The notes beneath the pieces are model-generated. The model ran no database searches. It was not told where the DNA came from and saw only the letters and a program-made list of their open reading frames with translations. Positions 29,972 to 42,354 of a stretch of 64,000 nt of DNA are shown in pieces. Positions within the stretch are counted from its first letter, which is position 1. Each line of letters begins with the position of its first letter. The position numbers were made by a program, and so were the translations under genes. The DNA lies in NCBI GenBank assembly GCA_951799405.1, contig OX637336.1, positions 21,123,479-21,187,478 on the forward strand, in the 5' to 3' direction. This stretch comes from Agapetus fuscipes (lineage: Eukaryota; Arthropoda; Insecta; Trichoptera; Glossosomatidae).

Positions 29972-32900
29972 ATGGAACAAGGCACGGGAAGAGCGCGAGG
30001 TCGGGCACGTGGTCGTGCTTCAGCCAATGTTGGCGCTGCTGCAGGCGGGCCCAGGCCCGGGATGCCTCCTGCTGCAGCCGCCCCTCCCCCCGCCTGGGGC
30101 CCTCCCCGACCACAGCCTGTTCCCCAGGCGGCGCCCCCGCCCCGCCAGCCAGCCCAGCCGCACCCCCAGCCTGCAGGGAGGGCCGCACAGAGGGTGCAGC
30201 AGCCCCCTCCCGCCCAGCAAGCCGCTGCCCTGGGGGCTCAGATGGCGCAGATGTCTATCCAAGGTAATGATTCTGATTAATTCCTCACAGTGCTGTTATT
30301 TATAAATTATATTCTTGACTTATATACTGTAAAAAATGGTTCACTTTGCCAATGTCACCCCTGCTTTAGGGAAGGTCGGCAAGAGTTGCAGGGCTTATGT
30401 TAATTTGAGATTGGGTTTTTTATATTGTAGGTCCACATGCGGCATGTGTAAGCGCGAAATTATGCATGTCTGCTTGTGGGAATGCATTTAATATGAATCT
30501 CAAATGATACATATCTTTGCAGCTTAGATTTAGACTTATAGGTTGGTATGAAGGTGACCACCCATACTGTAAAAAAATGGTTTACTTTGCCAATGTCACC
30601 CCTGTTTCAGGGAAGGTCGGCAAGAGTTGCAGGGCTTATGTTCATTTGAGATTAGGATTTTATATTGCAGGTCCACATGCGGCAACTTATACATGTCTGC
30701 TTGTGAGAATGTATTTTATATGAATCTCAAATGATATATATCTTTGCAACTTAGATTTAGATTTGCTAAGTGCAAATAGAACTACCTGTACCATTGTCTT
30801 CAAAATGAAATTGAAATTTCCAGAAGGGGGAGATGCAGCAGGAGGAGGGAGGGGAGCCAGGCGTGGAGGGAGCCGTGCCCTGGAGTACACTTTCCTTCAG
30901 ACTAAACCTGCAGAAGTCAACTCTAAGAAAGGTTCATATGATTGTCTTCATTTCAATGTATTATTTCAACTTTAAGTGTATCATAAAATGCTTCCTATCA
31001 TATTTGATGTTCAATCATGCAAATTCACAGTTCAACGAGTGCATAGTCTTATCTGTGATCACTCAAAGCTGTAAGCTCCGTTCCAGTAGCTCGCTGCTGT
31101 GCTGACAGCTAAACATCCCAAAGCTGTAAGCTCCGTTCCAGTAGCTCGCTGCTGTGCTGACAGCTTAACATCCCAAAGCTGTAAGCTCCGTTCCAGTAGC
31201 TCGCTGCTGTGCTGACAGCTTAACATCCCAAAGCTGTAAGCTCCGTTCCAGTAGCTCGCTGCTGTGCTGACAGCTTAACATCCCAAAGCTGTAAGCTCCG
31301 TTCCAGTAGCTCGCTGCTGTGCTGACAGCTTAACATCCCAAAGCTGTAAGCTCCGTTCCAGTAGCTCGCTACTGTGACAGAAAGGGAGGCCAGGAGACCA
31401 GCTGAAATCCATGCATTATCTGAGCGGTTGCTTCTCAAACACATAAAGTGACATTATGTTTGAAGTTGTAGTGTTAAAAAAAACTGACTGGTATAATAAG
31501 GCGTAGAATGTATGTGTGTTTTTTATGCTCATTTTATTTTCAGGAACAAGTGGTCAGGAAGTTGGGCTGGTGGCTAATTACTTCAAACTGTTGACCAGGC
31601 CCAAGTGGTGCCTCTACCAATACAGAGTGGAAATCAGCCCTGAGGAAGACAGAACTTTTGTCCGCAAATCTCTGATGAGAGACCAGAAGAAAGTCATCGG
31701 CGGGTAAGCACAATAATCTGATATGTTCATGAAGACGAATGCAATTTACCAACCTATATTTACATGGCTAGGAACAGTGAATTCATTATCAATATATTGA
31801 ATGAATTATAAGTGAAATCTTTTACGTATTTAAAATCAATGGGCGTCGTAGCCTACATTTTCAGGAGGCATTGTTTCTGCATGCCAGCCAAACCTCTAGA
31901 ATAATGTCAATTCTCCCATAATGGTGCATCTTATATCCTAAATGTGCAATTGATTTTTGAAGCCAATTATAATGTGTAATTATTCAAGTGACCGTAACTC
32001 CAGTTTAAATTGTGTACGCATAAAATAAATTACAAGTATTGTGAAATACTTAATAATAGCAAATATAGGCGTCATCTTTAATAAAAGTGCCAATGTATTG
32101 AATCTTTAGTTGATTGACTTGTTGTTTGGCAGATACATCTTTGACGGTACCGTGCTGTACACGGCCCAGCGCCTGCAGCAGCCCTTGGAGCTGTACTCCC
32201 GCAGGAGTGAGGATGGAGAGACTATGCGCTTGACCCTCAAGGTTTGTGCCACTCAGATTCCTGTACATCAAGCTGCCATCTAGACATAACATGTAATAAA
32301 TAACAGTTGTACATTGTCATTCCAGCTGGTGGGCGATGTGCCGCCTGGGGATTACCATTACATACAAGTGTTCAACATCATCATGAGGAGATGCTATGAA
32401 GCCCTCAAGCTGAAGCTGGTCGGCAGAGACTTCTTTGATCCTGAAGCCAAGGTGATTATTTGTTACAACAGGGGCTTGCATCATCCTGATCCATATTCTT
32501 CAAGTCATGTTGGTCCCTATGATCTATACTTTATGTTGCAAAGATATATTGACATTTAAGGCTCATATTTAATGCATGCCCACGAACAGGCACACTGCAT
32601 GTGTTCATACAAAATTAACCAAACCTCACATTGAGATTTGGTTTTTATATTGTAGGTTCACATGCTTCATGCGTAAGCGCGCATGTGAACCTACGAAGGG
32701 AAGACAGGACTGAAGAGGTTGATCTATTTCATGTGCAATGGACTGAGATATGCAGAGTGAAAAAAAGGAGAATGATAAATGCCGAGGAGGTGAAGAAAGT
32801 GGAGCCAACCCATCGGAAGGTTGGCTGGATACAGTAGCTTTTTAATCAACTATGTTGCAGATATGTTAACATTTAAGTTTCAAATGAACTCCTTGCTGAA

Positions 32901-35900
32901 ACAGGGGTGGCATTTACAAAAGTGAGCCTATCTTTAAAGTGTGGTAGGTCAATCTCATACCTATTGGTAACACAAATATACATGCAGATTATTTATAAAT
33001 ATATTATTTTATCATTTTAGGTTGATATCCGGGAGTACAAGATGCAGATCTGGCCGGGCTACAAAACCACAATAGCCCAACACGAGAATGAGATTCTCAT
33101 GGTTGCTGAGATTGCGCACAAGGTCATGCGCCTGGACACTGCCCACGATCTGATTAGCACCGTCAATAAAACCTCAAGGGACTTCCAGCGTGAGGCCACT
33201 GAGCAGCTGTGTGGTGAGTGTGTGCTGCTACTGCTGTGCTCTCTTGCATTACAGGACCAGGGTTTCTAATGAATGTGTTTGTTGCTCTACAGGCCAGGTG
33301 GTCCTCACAGACTACAACAATAAAACCTACCGCATTGATGATGTTGACTGGGCCGTCACACCCAACTCCACTTTCCCCATGAAGGGGCAGCAAATCTCCT
33401 ATAAGGAATACTACAAGAAGGTAACTCCCCTCAATTGCGTAAATCCAAGATGTATTGGAAAAAGTAGAGAATTTTGTCTTATACTCTTCAGTTTACAAGG
33501 TCAACTACAGTTTTTTTTTAAATATTTAAAACCTAAATGAATGCTTTGAGTTTATTGGTGGTTAGTTTTATGTAATAGGAGAATATTAAATGATTTTTGA
33601 TCTAATTGCTGTGTAAAAACAAAAAAAATCTGAATTGGTGCTATGAGTGGGAATCCGCATCCCGGTACCATGGAGGTTAAAGGTCCATCCAACCTTACAC
33701 TAACTGGATCTTGCTTGAGAGTTGGTGCTTTCTATATAGCTTTTTTTATGTAATAGTGAATGTGAAACAGTTTTCTTATACTTGTTGATTATTTCCAGAA
33801 ATACCAGTTGACAATAACTGACATGAGCCAGCCGATGTTGGTATCGCGTGCCTCAGCTCGAGACATTCGTGCTGGCCAATCAGAGCTCATTTACCTGGTG
33901 CCAGAGTTCTGCCGCATGACGGGACTCACCGACCAGATGAGGGCCAACTTCCAGCTGATGAGAGCCATGGCACAGCACACACGCGTAGCTCCTGATGCCC
34001 GCGTGCAGAAGCTGTTGAACTTCAACAGGCGGCTGCAAACCAACCCGGAGGTGGCAGAGGTAACTACACTTCCAGATCCTACGTCAGTAGATCAAGAGTT
34101 AAATATTGCATAAGTGCTCCTCCATTGCACCATAAACATTAAAAAATGTGTGAAAGATATAAAAGCCGGTGGACCGGTCCGTAGCTCAGTGGTAACACTG
34201 CGGACTCTGAATGGAAAGGTTGTGGGTTCGAATCCCAGCGGAGCACAAAAGAATACACCATTTATATTTTCAAATTTTCTCTTCGCTGGGTTGAAAAATT
34301 CATAAAGCTTTACCAATGACCGGTCACCAAGAGATCCATCCAGCCTTACAGCAACTGGGTCTTGCTTGAGTATTGGCGCTTCGTAGTGACGACCAAGCTC
34401 GTACACCTCTGCGGCACTACAACAAGTGTCATAGACCCCTAGAGTCTCGAGAATCTAGGGAGTCTCCCGCACAGGATTTCTTAAAAAAAAAAAGCGTACA
34501 TACATTTTTACTATTTACAGGATGATTGAGTATTTACGCAATGTTCTATACTTGTGGTACAGTTGCTTGTATATTCATTAAATATAATTGAGTACAAAAG
34601 ATGTCTAGAATTTTTCATTTTAATGCCATATTTTTTTCCCAGGACCTTAAAGAGTGGGATCTTAGTCTGGACAAAAACTTGGTGCAGTTGAAAGGTCGGC
34701 AATATGCTCAAGAGAAGATCGTGCAGGGGTTGAACGGGTGCAAGAGTTACCCTTCAGGAATCACCAATGACGGCTGGACCCGAGAACTGAGGAACAAGGA
34801 CATGCTGACTTCTGGCACTGTGTCCAAGTGGGCTATCATCGTCCCACAGAGACAGAGAAAAGACTTGGACAATTTCTGTAAGATGATCATGCAGGCAGGA
34901 AATGGCGTTGGATTCCGTCTCCCCCCGCCTCTGATCACTGAAATCCCCAATGACTCAATCGGGGTTTATAACGAAGCCTTGGAGCGCGTCATGACTTCAG
35001 CCAACCCCAACATCATCGTGTGCGTAGTCAGCAATGATCGCGGGGACAGGTACGGCTCCATCAAGAAGAAGTCCTGCATCGAGCGCCCCGTCCCAACACA
35101 AGTAATCACCAACAGGAGCTTGACTAATAAGAACGCGATGTCCATCGCCACCAAGGTAGCCATACAGATCAACTGCAAGCTGGGAGGCGCCCCTTGGGCC
35201 GTGCCCATCCCCTTGTCTAGTCTGATGGTTGTGGGATACGATGTGTGCCACGACACGCAGAACAAGTCCAAAAGCTACGGAGCCATGGTGGCGTCCATGG
35301 ACAGCGCCTGCACTCGCTACTTCAGCACCGTCTCTGCTCACACTAACGGCGAGGAATTGTCTAATGAGTTTGGCATCAGCATCAAGAAGGCAGTGATGAG
35401 TTTCAAGGAAGCCAACAACGTCCTGCCCAAGACAATCATCATCTACAGGGACGGCGTGGGAGAGGGGCAGATCCCTCACGTGTACTCCCATGAAGTGGAG
35501 ACCATCAAGAATGCTCTTGCCAGCATGTACAATGGCCACAATTACAACATGGCCTTCATCATTGTCTCCAAACGCCTCAACACACGCTTCTTCTCAGCAG
35601 ACTCCAGGCAGAATCCCAGTCCTGGCACAGTTATTGATGATGTGGTCACCAGCCCTGAAAGGTAAGCTGTACGCAATGATACATTAACATTTAGCCTTTA
35701 AGATTTATACCTGGCGTAGACCGGTCCTTAGTTCAGTGGTAACACTTCGGACACTGAATAGAAAGTTATGGGTTTGAATCCAGATGAAGCACAAAAAATA
35801 TACCATTTATGTTTTCAAATTTGCTCTTCGCTGGGTTGAAAAATTCATCAACCTTTACCAATGACCGGTCACCAAAGGTCCATCCAGCCTTACAGCAACT

Positions 35901-36622
35901 GGGTTTTGCTTGAGAATTGGATCTTTGTAGCGACGACGACCAAGCTCGTAAAAAGGTTGATAGCTCAATTGGCAGAATGCTTGCATTCCATGCTAAGAGC
36001 AAGGGTTCGATCTCAAGGCTTACTCAGCCTTCATAAGAAATAAGAACCACCCCTCCCCCGGTAGCTGGGAAACCCCCACTTCAACTGAAGGTTGGTGTGA
36101 GGCCGACCCCCTTACCCGGGATACACAGTCAAGAAGTTAGTCTATATGTGTAGCTTAGTTGTGTTGAGTTGCATGCTCACAAGCAAACACTTATAATTTA
36201 CAATTGCTGTATGTGTATGTATTTCCCTACAAAATAAATTTCTAACCTCGGCATAAGCTCTAACTCTTCAAATTGGCATTTGTAAAAGTGAACCAATTTT
36301 AACAGCCTCATACCCAACTGCATCTGCAATTTGGTCTAACGGTTGTAATTGTTTCAGATACGACTTCTTCCTAGTGTCTCAGGCAGTGAGAGATGGCACA
36401 GTGGCCCCGACTAGCTACAATATCATAGCTGACACCAGCAAGCTGTCTCCCGACCACCTGCAGCGCCTCACCTACAAGATGTGCCACCTGTACTACAACT
36501 TCTCCGGGCAGGTGAGGGTGCCCGCCCCGTGCCAGTACGCGCACAAGCTGGCCTTCCTCGTGGGGCAGCATCTGCATCGCCAGCCAGACAGGGCTCTCAG
36601 CAACTTGCTCTACTTCCTATAA
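29972..36622 (+). CDS. piwi: PIWI-clade Argonaute (Siwi/Piwi-like), complete 886-codon gene
   Basis: A germline piRNA-guided endonuclease. Exons: 29972-30263, 30824-30931, 31544-31703, 32133-32241, 32326-32451, 33021-33213, 33293-33420, 33799-34059, 34643-35661, 36358-36622; all phases agree. The N-terminus is disordered with RG repeats ([18 protein letters not shown]), the sites that Tudor proteins bind after arginine dimethylation. N domain ([21 protein letters not shown]); PAZ about residues 295-415; MID and PIWI in the large exon plus the last exon. The catalytic triad is visible: D659 (VGYDVCHD), D729 (IYRDGVGEG) and H861 (QYAHKLAF), close to the spacing of silkworm Siwi. The end NLLYFL is typical of the clade. 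AATAAA at 37577 is a candidate polyadenylation signal. The 3' half is duplicated downstream. Confidence 0.95.
30305..30530 (+). repeat. LINE-C 3' tail (piwi intron 1)
   Basis: A near-complete tail ending TTTGCAGCTTAGATTTAGA. The next copy starts in its tail in the same orientation. Confidence 0.7.
30533..30765 (+). repeat. LINE-C 3' tail (piwi intron 1), direct repeat
   Basis: A second plus-strand copy from CTTATAGGTTGGTATGAAGG to TTTGCAACTTAGATTTAG, 58 bases before the acceptor of piwi exon 2. Confidence 0.7.
31067..31380. repeat. 55-bp tandem repeat in a piwi intron (about 5.6 copies)
   Basis: Units start at 31067, 31122, 31177, 31232, 31287 and 31342 (AGCTGTAAGCTCCGTTCCAG...). The units are nearly identical; the last one is truncated at CGCTACTGTGACAG. 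Each unit contains TTCCAG, a weak acceptor-like site, but no exon sequence. Confidence 0.9.
34172..34495 (+). repeat. SINE A with LINE-like 3' end (in block A)
   Basis: Head (CCGTAGCTCAGTGGTAACAC), body, then CACCTCTGCGGCACTAC and GAGTCTCCCGCACAGGATTT plus an A-run. The terminal part resembles the 3' end of the LINE at 22634-22878. Confidence 0.7.
35720..36125 (+). repeat. SINE A fragment followed by SINE B
   Basis: In the last intron of piwi: a SINE A without its 3' end (35720-35944) runs into a SINE B (35945-36125: AGGTTGATAGCTCAATTGG...). The pair recurs at 43213-43620 in block B. Confidence 0.65.
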
Positions 36623-36749
36623 CTTACCAATGTCAACATGACAACTCAACCTACAACTGTATAACCTCCCAAATTATTCCTTAAGATGTTCAATGTTTTA
36701 GTTGTAACTACAGAATAACTCCAATAATCCAAATCAATGCCTACCGAAC

Positions 36750-36990
36750 CTAATCTAATCTAAGTTGCAAGATATGTTACATTGGAGATTCACATTATAT
36801 GCATTTTCACAAGCAGACATGTACAAGTTTGCGCTTGCACATGCCGCATGTGAACCTACAACACAAAACCAAATCTATAACATACATCCTGCAACTCTTG
36901 CCGTCCTTCCCTGAAACAGGGGTGACATTGGCAAAATGAACCATTTTTACAGCATGGCTGGTCAGCCACATACCAGCCTTTAAGTCAAGG
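36750..36990 (-). repeat. LINE-C 3' tail in piwi 3' flank
   Basis: A minus-strand tail with a TAATCTAATC end, probably within the 3' UTR of piwi. Duplicated at 44250-44490. Confidence 0.65.
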
Positions 36991-38828
36991 ACCTCATCCT
37001 GATTATTGTTTTTTTTGGGCCAACAACCACGACATCCAACAATTGAATTGCACGTGCACTGTGACACACCATTCAATAATGTTTGCTCTGAACCTACTCT
37101 AATCTACACTCATGTCGCAGAGGCAAGGGCAGTAGCGCGTGGGCAGAATCATTATTTTGCAAATCGCCGTGCATTTCCATCGTTTTCTGAGATTGCTAAA
37201 GCAATTGGGATAGTCAGAGCTAGGATAATTGGAGTTTTACTGTTTATGTTAAATAAGGGGTGCTCATATTGTGACTTAGCGATTAATCTTAAATTTACAC
37301 ACCTTTTTTTAGTTCTAAGTGTTTTTTCTAATAACCATATGACTTGTTAAGAATCTCATCTTTAAAAGTATATTAAAACTTTGAAGTCATTGTTATGGTT
37401 TTGATGAGATGCAAGTGCCCATATATTTACGTAACAGTATTCTACAAATGCTGTGCTGTGCCTATGACAGGGTTTTATATGTAGCACGGAAGTATTGCAC
37501 GAGGGACAGCTGCCTGTACTCTAAACTAACTTAGTAATATACAAGTCAACTTTCATGAAGTATTTTGTCCTCACAAAATAAATAATCATGGAAGCCATAT
37601 TTCCTCATAGCCAGCGTCCTCTGTGACACTTCCATGGCAACATTATCGTTTATCTTAACACTTAAGTATTTGCTTACATCACTGCAAGTAAGCATTGCGA
37701 TGCCATTAAGTAAATATAACAAATTTGTTATGTTTTATTTTGTTACAAATATGTTAGTTTTAAGGAGATTTCATTAACCTTGTGAGACATTGTTAAAGCC
37801 ATACAATTATTTTAGAAAGTATTCCGTTCAAGTTGATGTATGATGTATACACATATGAAATATGTGCAGTTTTTAAATTCTGACTTTTTTATTGTATTTT
37901 TTCGCTCTCAGGAAACAAGATTTTCTGATCAAGATTTGTTTTACCTTTTTTATCCTTGGTTCTTAACATCATTGCATCACTTGACTCTGGTTTACTTGAA
38001 TGACCTAACCTGCCGATATCATTAAGTTGTAGGTTAAATTAGATGTAGTTATTGTAGGCTCTGTTTTAAAGGCTGTGCTTTTCATGCAACACCATACGTT
38101 CCTGTGTGATTGAACACTCCGAAGAAGAAGCTGTTGAACTTCGACAGGCGGCTGCAAACCAACCCGGAGGTGGCAGAGGTAACTACACTTCCAGATCCTA
38201 CGTCAGTAGATCAAGAGTTAAATATTGCATAAGTGCTCCTCCATTGCACCATAAACATTAAAAAATGTGTGAAAGATATAAAAGCCGGTGGACCGGTCCG
38301 TAGCTCAGTGGTAACACTGCGGACTCTGAATGGAAAGGTTGTGGGTTCGAATCCCGGCGGAGCACAAAAAAATACACCTTTTATATTTTCAAATTTTCTC
38401 TTCGCTGGGTTGAAAAATTCATAAAGCTTTACCAATGACCGGTCACCAAAAGATCCATCCAGCCTTACAGCAACTGGGTCTTGCTTGAGTATTGGCGCTT
38501 TGTAGCGACGACCAAGCTCGTACACCTCTACGGCACTACTTCTTCTTCTTGTGCCACTTCTAACGAAGATCGGCGATCATCATAGCTATTTTGATTGATT
38601 GGCACTACAACAAGTGTCATAGACCCCTAGAGTCTCTAGAATCTAGGGAGTCTCCTGCACAGGATTTCTTAAAAAAAAAGCGTTCATACATTTTTACTAT
38701 TTACAGGATGATTGAGTATTTACGCAATGTTCTATACTTGTGGTACAGTTGTTTGTCTATTCATTAAATATAATTGAGTACAAAAGATGTCTAGAATTTT
38801 TCATTTTAATGCCATATTTTTTTCCCAG

Positions 38829-39847
38829 GACCTTAAAGAGTGGGATCTTAGTCTGGACAAGAACTTGGTGCAGTTGAAAGGTCGGCAATATGCTCAAGAG
38901 AAGATCGTGCAGGGGTTGAACGGGTGCAAGAGTTACCCTTCAGGAATCACCAATGACGGCTGGACCCGAGAACTGAGAAACAAGGACATGCTGACTTCTG
39001 GCACTGTGTCCAAGTGGGCTATCATCGTCCCACAGAGACAGAGAAAGGACTTGGACAATTTCTGCAAGATGATCATGCAGGCAGGAAATGGCGTTGGATT
39101 CCGTCTCCCCCCGCCTCTGATCACTGAAATCCCCAATGACTCAATCGGGGTTTATAACGAAGCCTTGGAGCGTGTCATGACTTCAGCCAACCCCAACATC
39201 ATCGTGTGCGTAGTCAGCAATGATCGCGGAGACAGGTACGGCTCCATCAAGAAGAAGTCCTGCATCGAGCGCCCCGTCCCAACACAAGTAATCACCAACA
39301 GAAGCTTGACTAATAAGAACGCGATGTCCATCGCCACCAAGGTAGCCATACAGATCAACTGCAAGCTGGGAGGCGCCCCTTGGGCCGTGCCCATCCCCTT
39401 GTCTAGTCTGATGGTTGTGGGATACGATGTGTGCCACGACACGCAGAACAAGTCCAAAAGCTACGGAGCCATGGTGGCGTCCATGGACAGCGCCTGCACT
39501 CGCTACTTCAGCACTGTCTCTGCTCACACTAACGGCGAGGAATTGTCTAATGAGTTTGGCATCAGCATCAAGAAGGCAGTGATGAGTTTCAAGGAAGCCA
39601 ACAACGTCCTGCCCAAGACAATCATCATCTACAGGGACGGCGTGGGAGAGGGGCAGATCCCTCACGTGTACTCCCATGAAGTGGAGACTATCAAGAATGC
39701 TCTTGCCAGCATGTACAATGGCCACAATTACAACATGGCCTTCATCATTGTCTCCAAACGCCTCAACACACGCTTCTTCTCAGCAGACTCCAGGCAGAAT
39801 CCCAGTCCTGGCACAGTTATTGATGATGTGGTCACCAGCCCTGAAAG
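38829..39847 (+). CDS. Piwi MID/PIWI catalytic exon, copy 2
   Basis: 1019 bases, same length and borders as the original (34643-35661). By eye it differs at about nine positions, all synonymous, so the encoded protein is identical, with both catalytic Asp present. Acceptor TTTTTTCCCAG and donor GAAAG|GTAAGC are intact. The exon enters at phase 0 and leaves at phase 2, so splicing it in tandem with another copy would break the frame; it can only replace copy 1. There is no evidence from sequence alone that it is used. Confidence 0.8.
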
Positions 39848-39905
39848 GTAAGCTGTACGCAATGATACATTAACATTTAGCCTTTAAGATTTATACCTGG
39901 CGTAG

Positions 39906-40229
39906 ACAGGTCCTTAGTTCAGTGGTAACACTTCGGACTCTGAATAGAAAGTTGTGGGTTTGAATCCAGATATAGCACAAACAATATACCATTTATGTTT
40001 TCGAATTTGCTCTTCGCTGGGTTGAAAAATTCATCAACCTTTACCAATGACCGGTCACCAAAGGTCCATCCAGCCTTACGTCAATCACCAACGTCAATCA
40101 CCACTTCCTTGCAGCGCCTCACGACAGAACCAAGAACTCAAGCAACTCCTCTGCGGCACCCTTCCAGGGTGACATAGACCCCCAAGACTCTCAAGAATTG
40201 GGGAGCCTCCCGCACAGGATTCCTTAAAA
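39906..40229 (+). repeat. SINE A head joined to a LINE 3' end
   Basis: SINE A (39906-40078) changes at CAGCCTTACG into LINE 3'-end sequence (TCAATCACC..., CCTCTGCGGCACCCTTCC, GAGCCTCCCGCACAGGATTC, A-run). It is repeated at 41669-41992. This is a chimera of the two families, or a deletion junction. Confidence 0.55.
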
Positions 40230-40591
40230 AAAAAAATATATATATAAAAGTATAGGAACAATATTGGTGGGGTGAAATAAAAACAAAATGATTTTAATTA
40301 TTCAACTCATCCCTTTGAGTATTGGCGCTTCGTAGTGACGACCAAGCTCGTACACCTCTGCGGCACTACAACAAGTGTCATAGACCCCTAGAGTCTAGAG
40401 AATCTAGGGAATCTCCCGCACAGGATTTCTTAAAAAAAAAAAGCGTACATACATTTTTACTATTTACAGGATGATTGAGTATTTACGCAATGTTCTATAC
40501 TTGTGGTACAGTTGCTTGTATATTCATTAAATATAATTGAGTACAAAAGATGTCTAGAATTTTTCATTTTAATGCCATGTTTTTTTCCCAG

Positions 40592-41610
40592 GACCTTAAA
40601 GAGTGGGATCTTAGTCTGGACAAGAACTTGGTGCAGTTGAAAGGTCGGCAATATGCTCAAGAGAAGATCGTGCAGGGGTTGAACGGGTGCAAGAGTTACC
40701 CTTCAGGAATCACCAATGACGGCTGGACCCGAGAACTGAGGAACAAGGACATGCTGACTTCTGGCACTGTGTCCAAGTGGGCTATCATCGTCCCACAGAG
40801 ACAGAGAAAAGACTTGGACAATTTCTGTAAGATGATCATGCAGGCAGGAAATGGCGTTGGATTCCGTCTCCCCCCGCCTCTGATCACTGAAATCCCCAAT
40901 GACTCAATCGGGGTTTATAACGAAGCCTTGGAGCGCGTCATGACTTCAGCCAACCCCAACATCATCGTGTGCGTAGTCAGCAATGATCGCGGAGACAGGT
41001 ACGGCTCCATCAAGAAGAAGTCCTGCATTGAGCGCCCCGTCCCAACACAAGTAATCACCAACAGAAGCTTGACTAATAAGAACGCGATGTCCATCGCCAC
41101 CAAGGTAGCCATACAGATCAACTGCAAGCTGGGAGGCGCCCCTTGGGCCGTGCCCATCCCCTTGTCTAGTCTGATGGTTGTGGGATACGATGTGTGCCAC
41201 GACACGCAGAACAAGTCCAAAAGCTACGGAGCCATGGTGACGTCCATGGACAGCGCCTGCACTCGCTACTTCAGCACTGTCTCTGCTCACACTAACGGCG
41301 AGGAATTGTCTAATGAGTTTGGCATCAGCATCAAGAAGGCAGTGATGAGTTTCAAGGAAGCCAACAACGTCCTGCCCAAGACAATCATCATCTACAGGGA
41401 CGGCGTGGGAGAGGGGCAGATCCCTCACGTGTACTCTCATGAAGTGGAGACCATCAAGAATGCTCTTGCCAGCATGTACAATGGCCACAATTACAACATG
41501 GCCTTCATCATTGTCTCCAAACGCCTCAACACACGCTTCTTCTCAGCAGACTCCAGGCAGAATCCCAGTCCTGGCACAGTTATTGATGATGTGGTCACCA
41601 GCCCTGAAAG
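40592..41610 (+). CDS. Piwi MID/PIWI catalytic exon, copy 3
   Basis: 1019 bases with intact splice sites and frame. It differs from copy 1 by one amino-acid change (Ala to Thr in GAMVASMD, here GAMVTSMD) and about six synonymous changes. Both catalytic Asp residues are present. The upstream intron, including branch region and acceptor, is part of the 1763-bp unit. Confidence 0.8.
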
Positions 41611-42354
41611 GTAAGCTGTACGCAATGATACATTAACATTTAGCCTTTAAGATTTATACCTGGCGTAGACAGGTCCTTAGTTCAGTGGTAACACTTCGGA
41701 CTCTGAATAGAAAGTTGTGGGTTTGAATCCAGATATAGCACAAACAATATACCATTTATGTTTTCGAATTTGCTCTTCGCTGGGTTGAAAAATTCATCAA
41801 CCTTTACCAATGACCGGTCACCAAAGGTCCATCCAGCCTTACGTCAATCACCAACGTCAATCACCACTTCCTTGCAGCGCCTCACGACAGAACCAAGAAC
41901 TCAAGCAACTCCTCTGCGGCACCCTTCCAGGGTGACATAGACCCCCAAGACTCTCAAGAATTGGGGAGCCTCCCGCACAGGATTCCTTAAAAAAAAAAAT
42001 ATATATATAAAAGTATAGGAACAATATTGGTGGGGTGAAATAAAAACAAAATGATTTTAATTATTCAACTCATCCCTTTGAGTATTGGCGCTTCGTAGTG
42101 ACGACCAAGCTCGTACACCTCTGCGGCACTACAACAAGTGTCATAGACCCCTAGAGTCTCGAGAATCTAGGGAGTCTCCCGCACAGGATTTCTTAAAAAA
42201 AAAAAGCGTACATACATTTTTACTATTTACAGGATGATTGAGTATTTACGCAATGTTCTATACTTGTGGTACAGTTGCTTGTATATTCATTAAATATAAT
42301 TGAGTACAAAAGATGTCTAGAATTTTTCATTTTAATGCCATATTTTTTTCCCAG

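Larger units (their letters stand above)
34007..38120 (+). repeat. Piwi 3'-half duplication, block A
   Basis: This block runs from within piwi exon 8 (AGAAGCTGTTGAAC) through the catalytic exon, the last exon and ~1.5 kb of downstream sequence to ATTGAACACTCC. Block B (38126-45613) repeats it at about 99% identity by eye, with two extra catalytic-exon units. Confidence 0.85.

Noticed and set aside
29805..30262. Minus-strand and alternative-frame ORFs over piwi exon 1
   Set aside because: The GC-rich, Pro/Ala/Arg-coding exon leaves all frames open; only the plus frame from 29972 joins the next exon in phase.
34997..35539. 180-residue open frame antisense to the piwi catalytic exon (also at 39183 and 40946)
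   Set aside because: It is the complement of a conserved coding exon, has no splice or family support, and is repeated only because the exon is.
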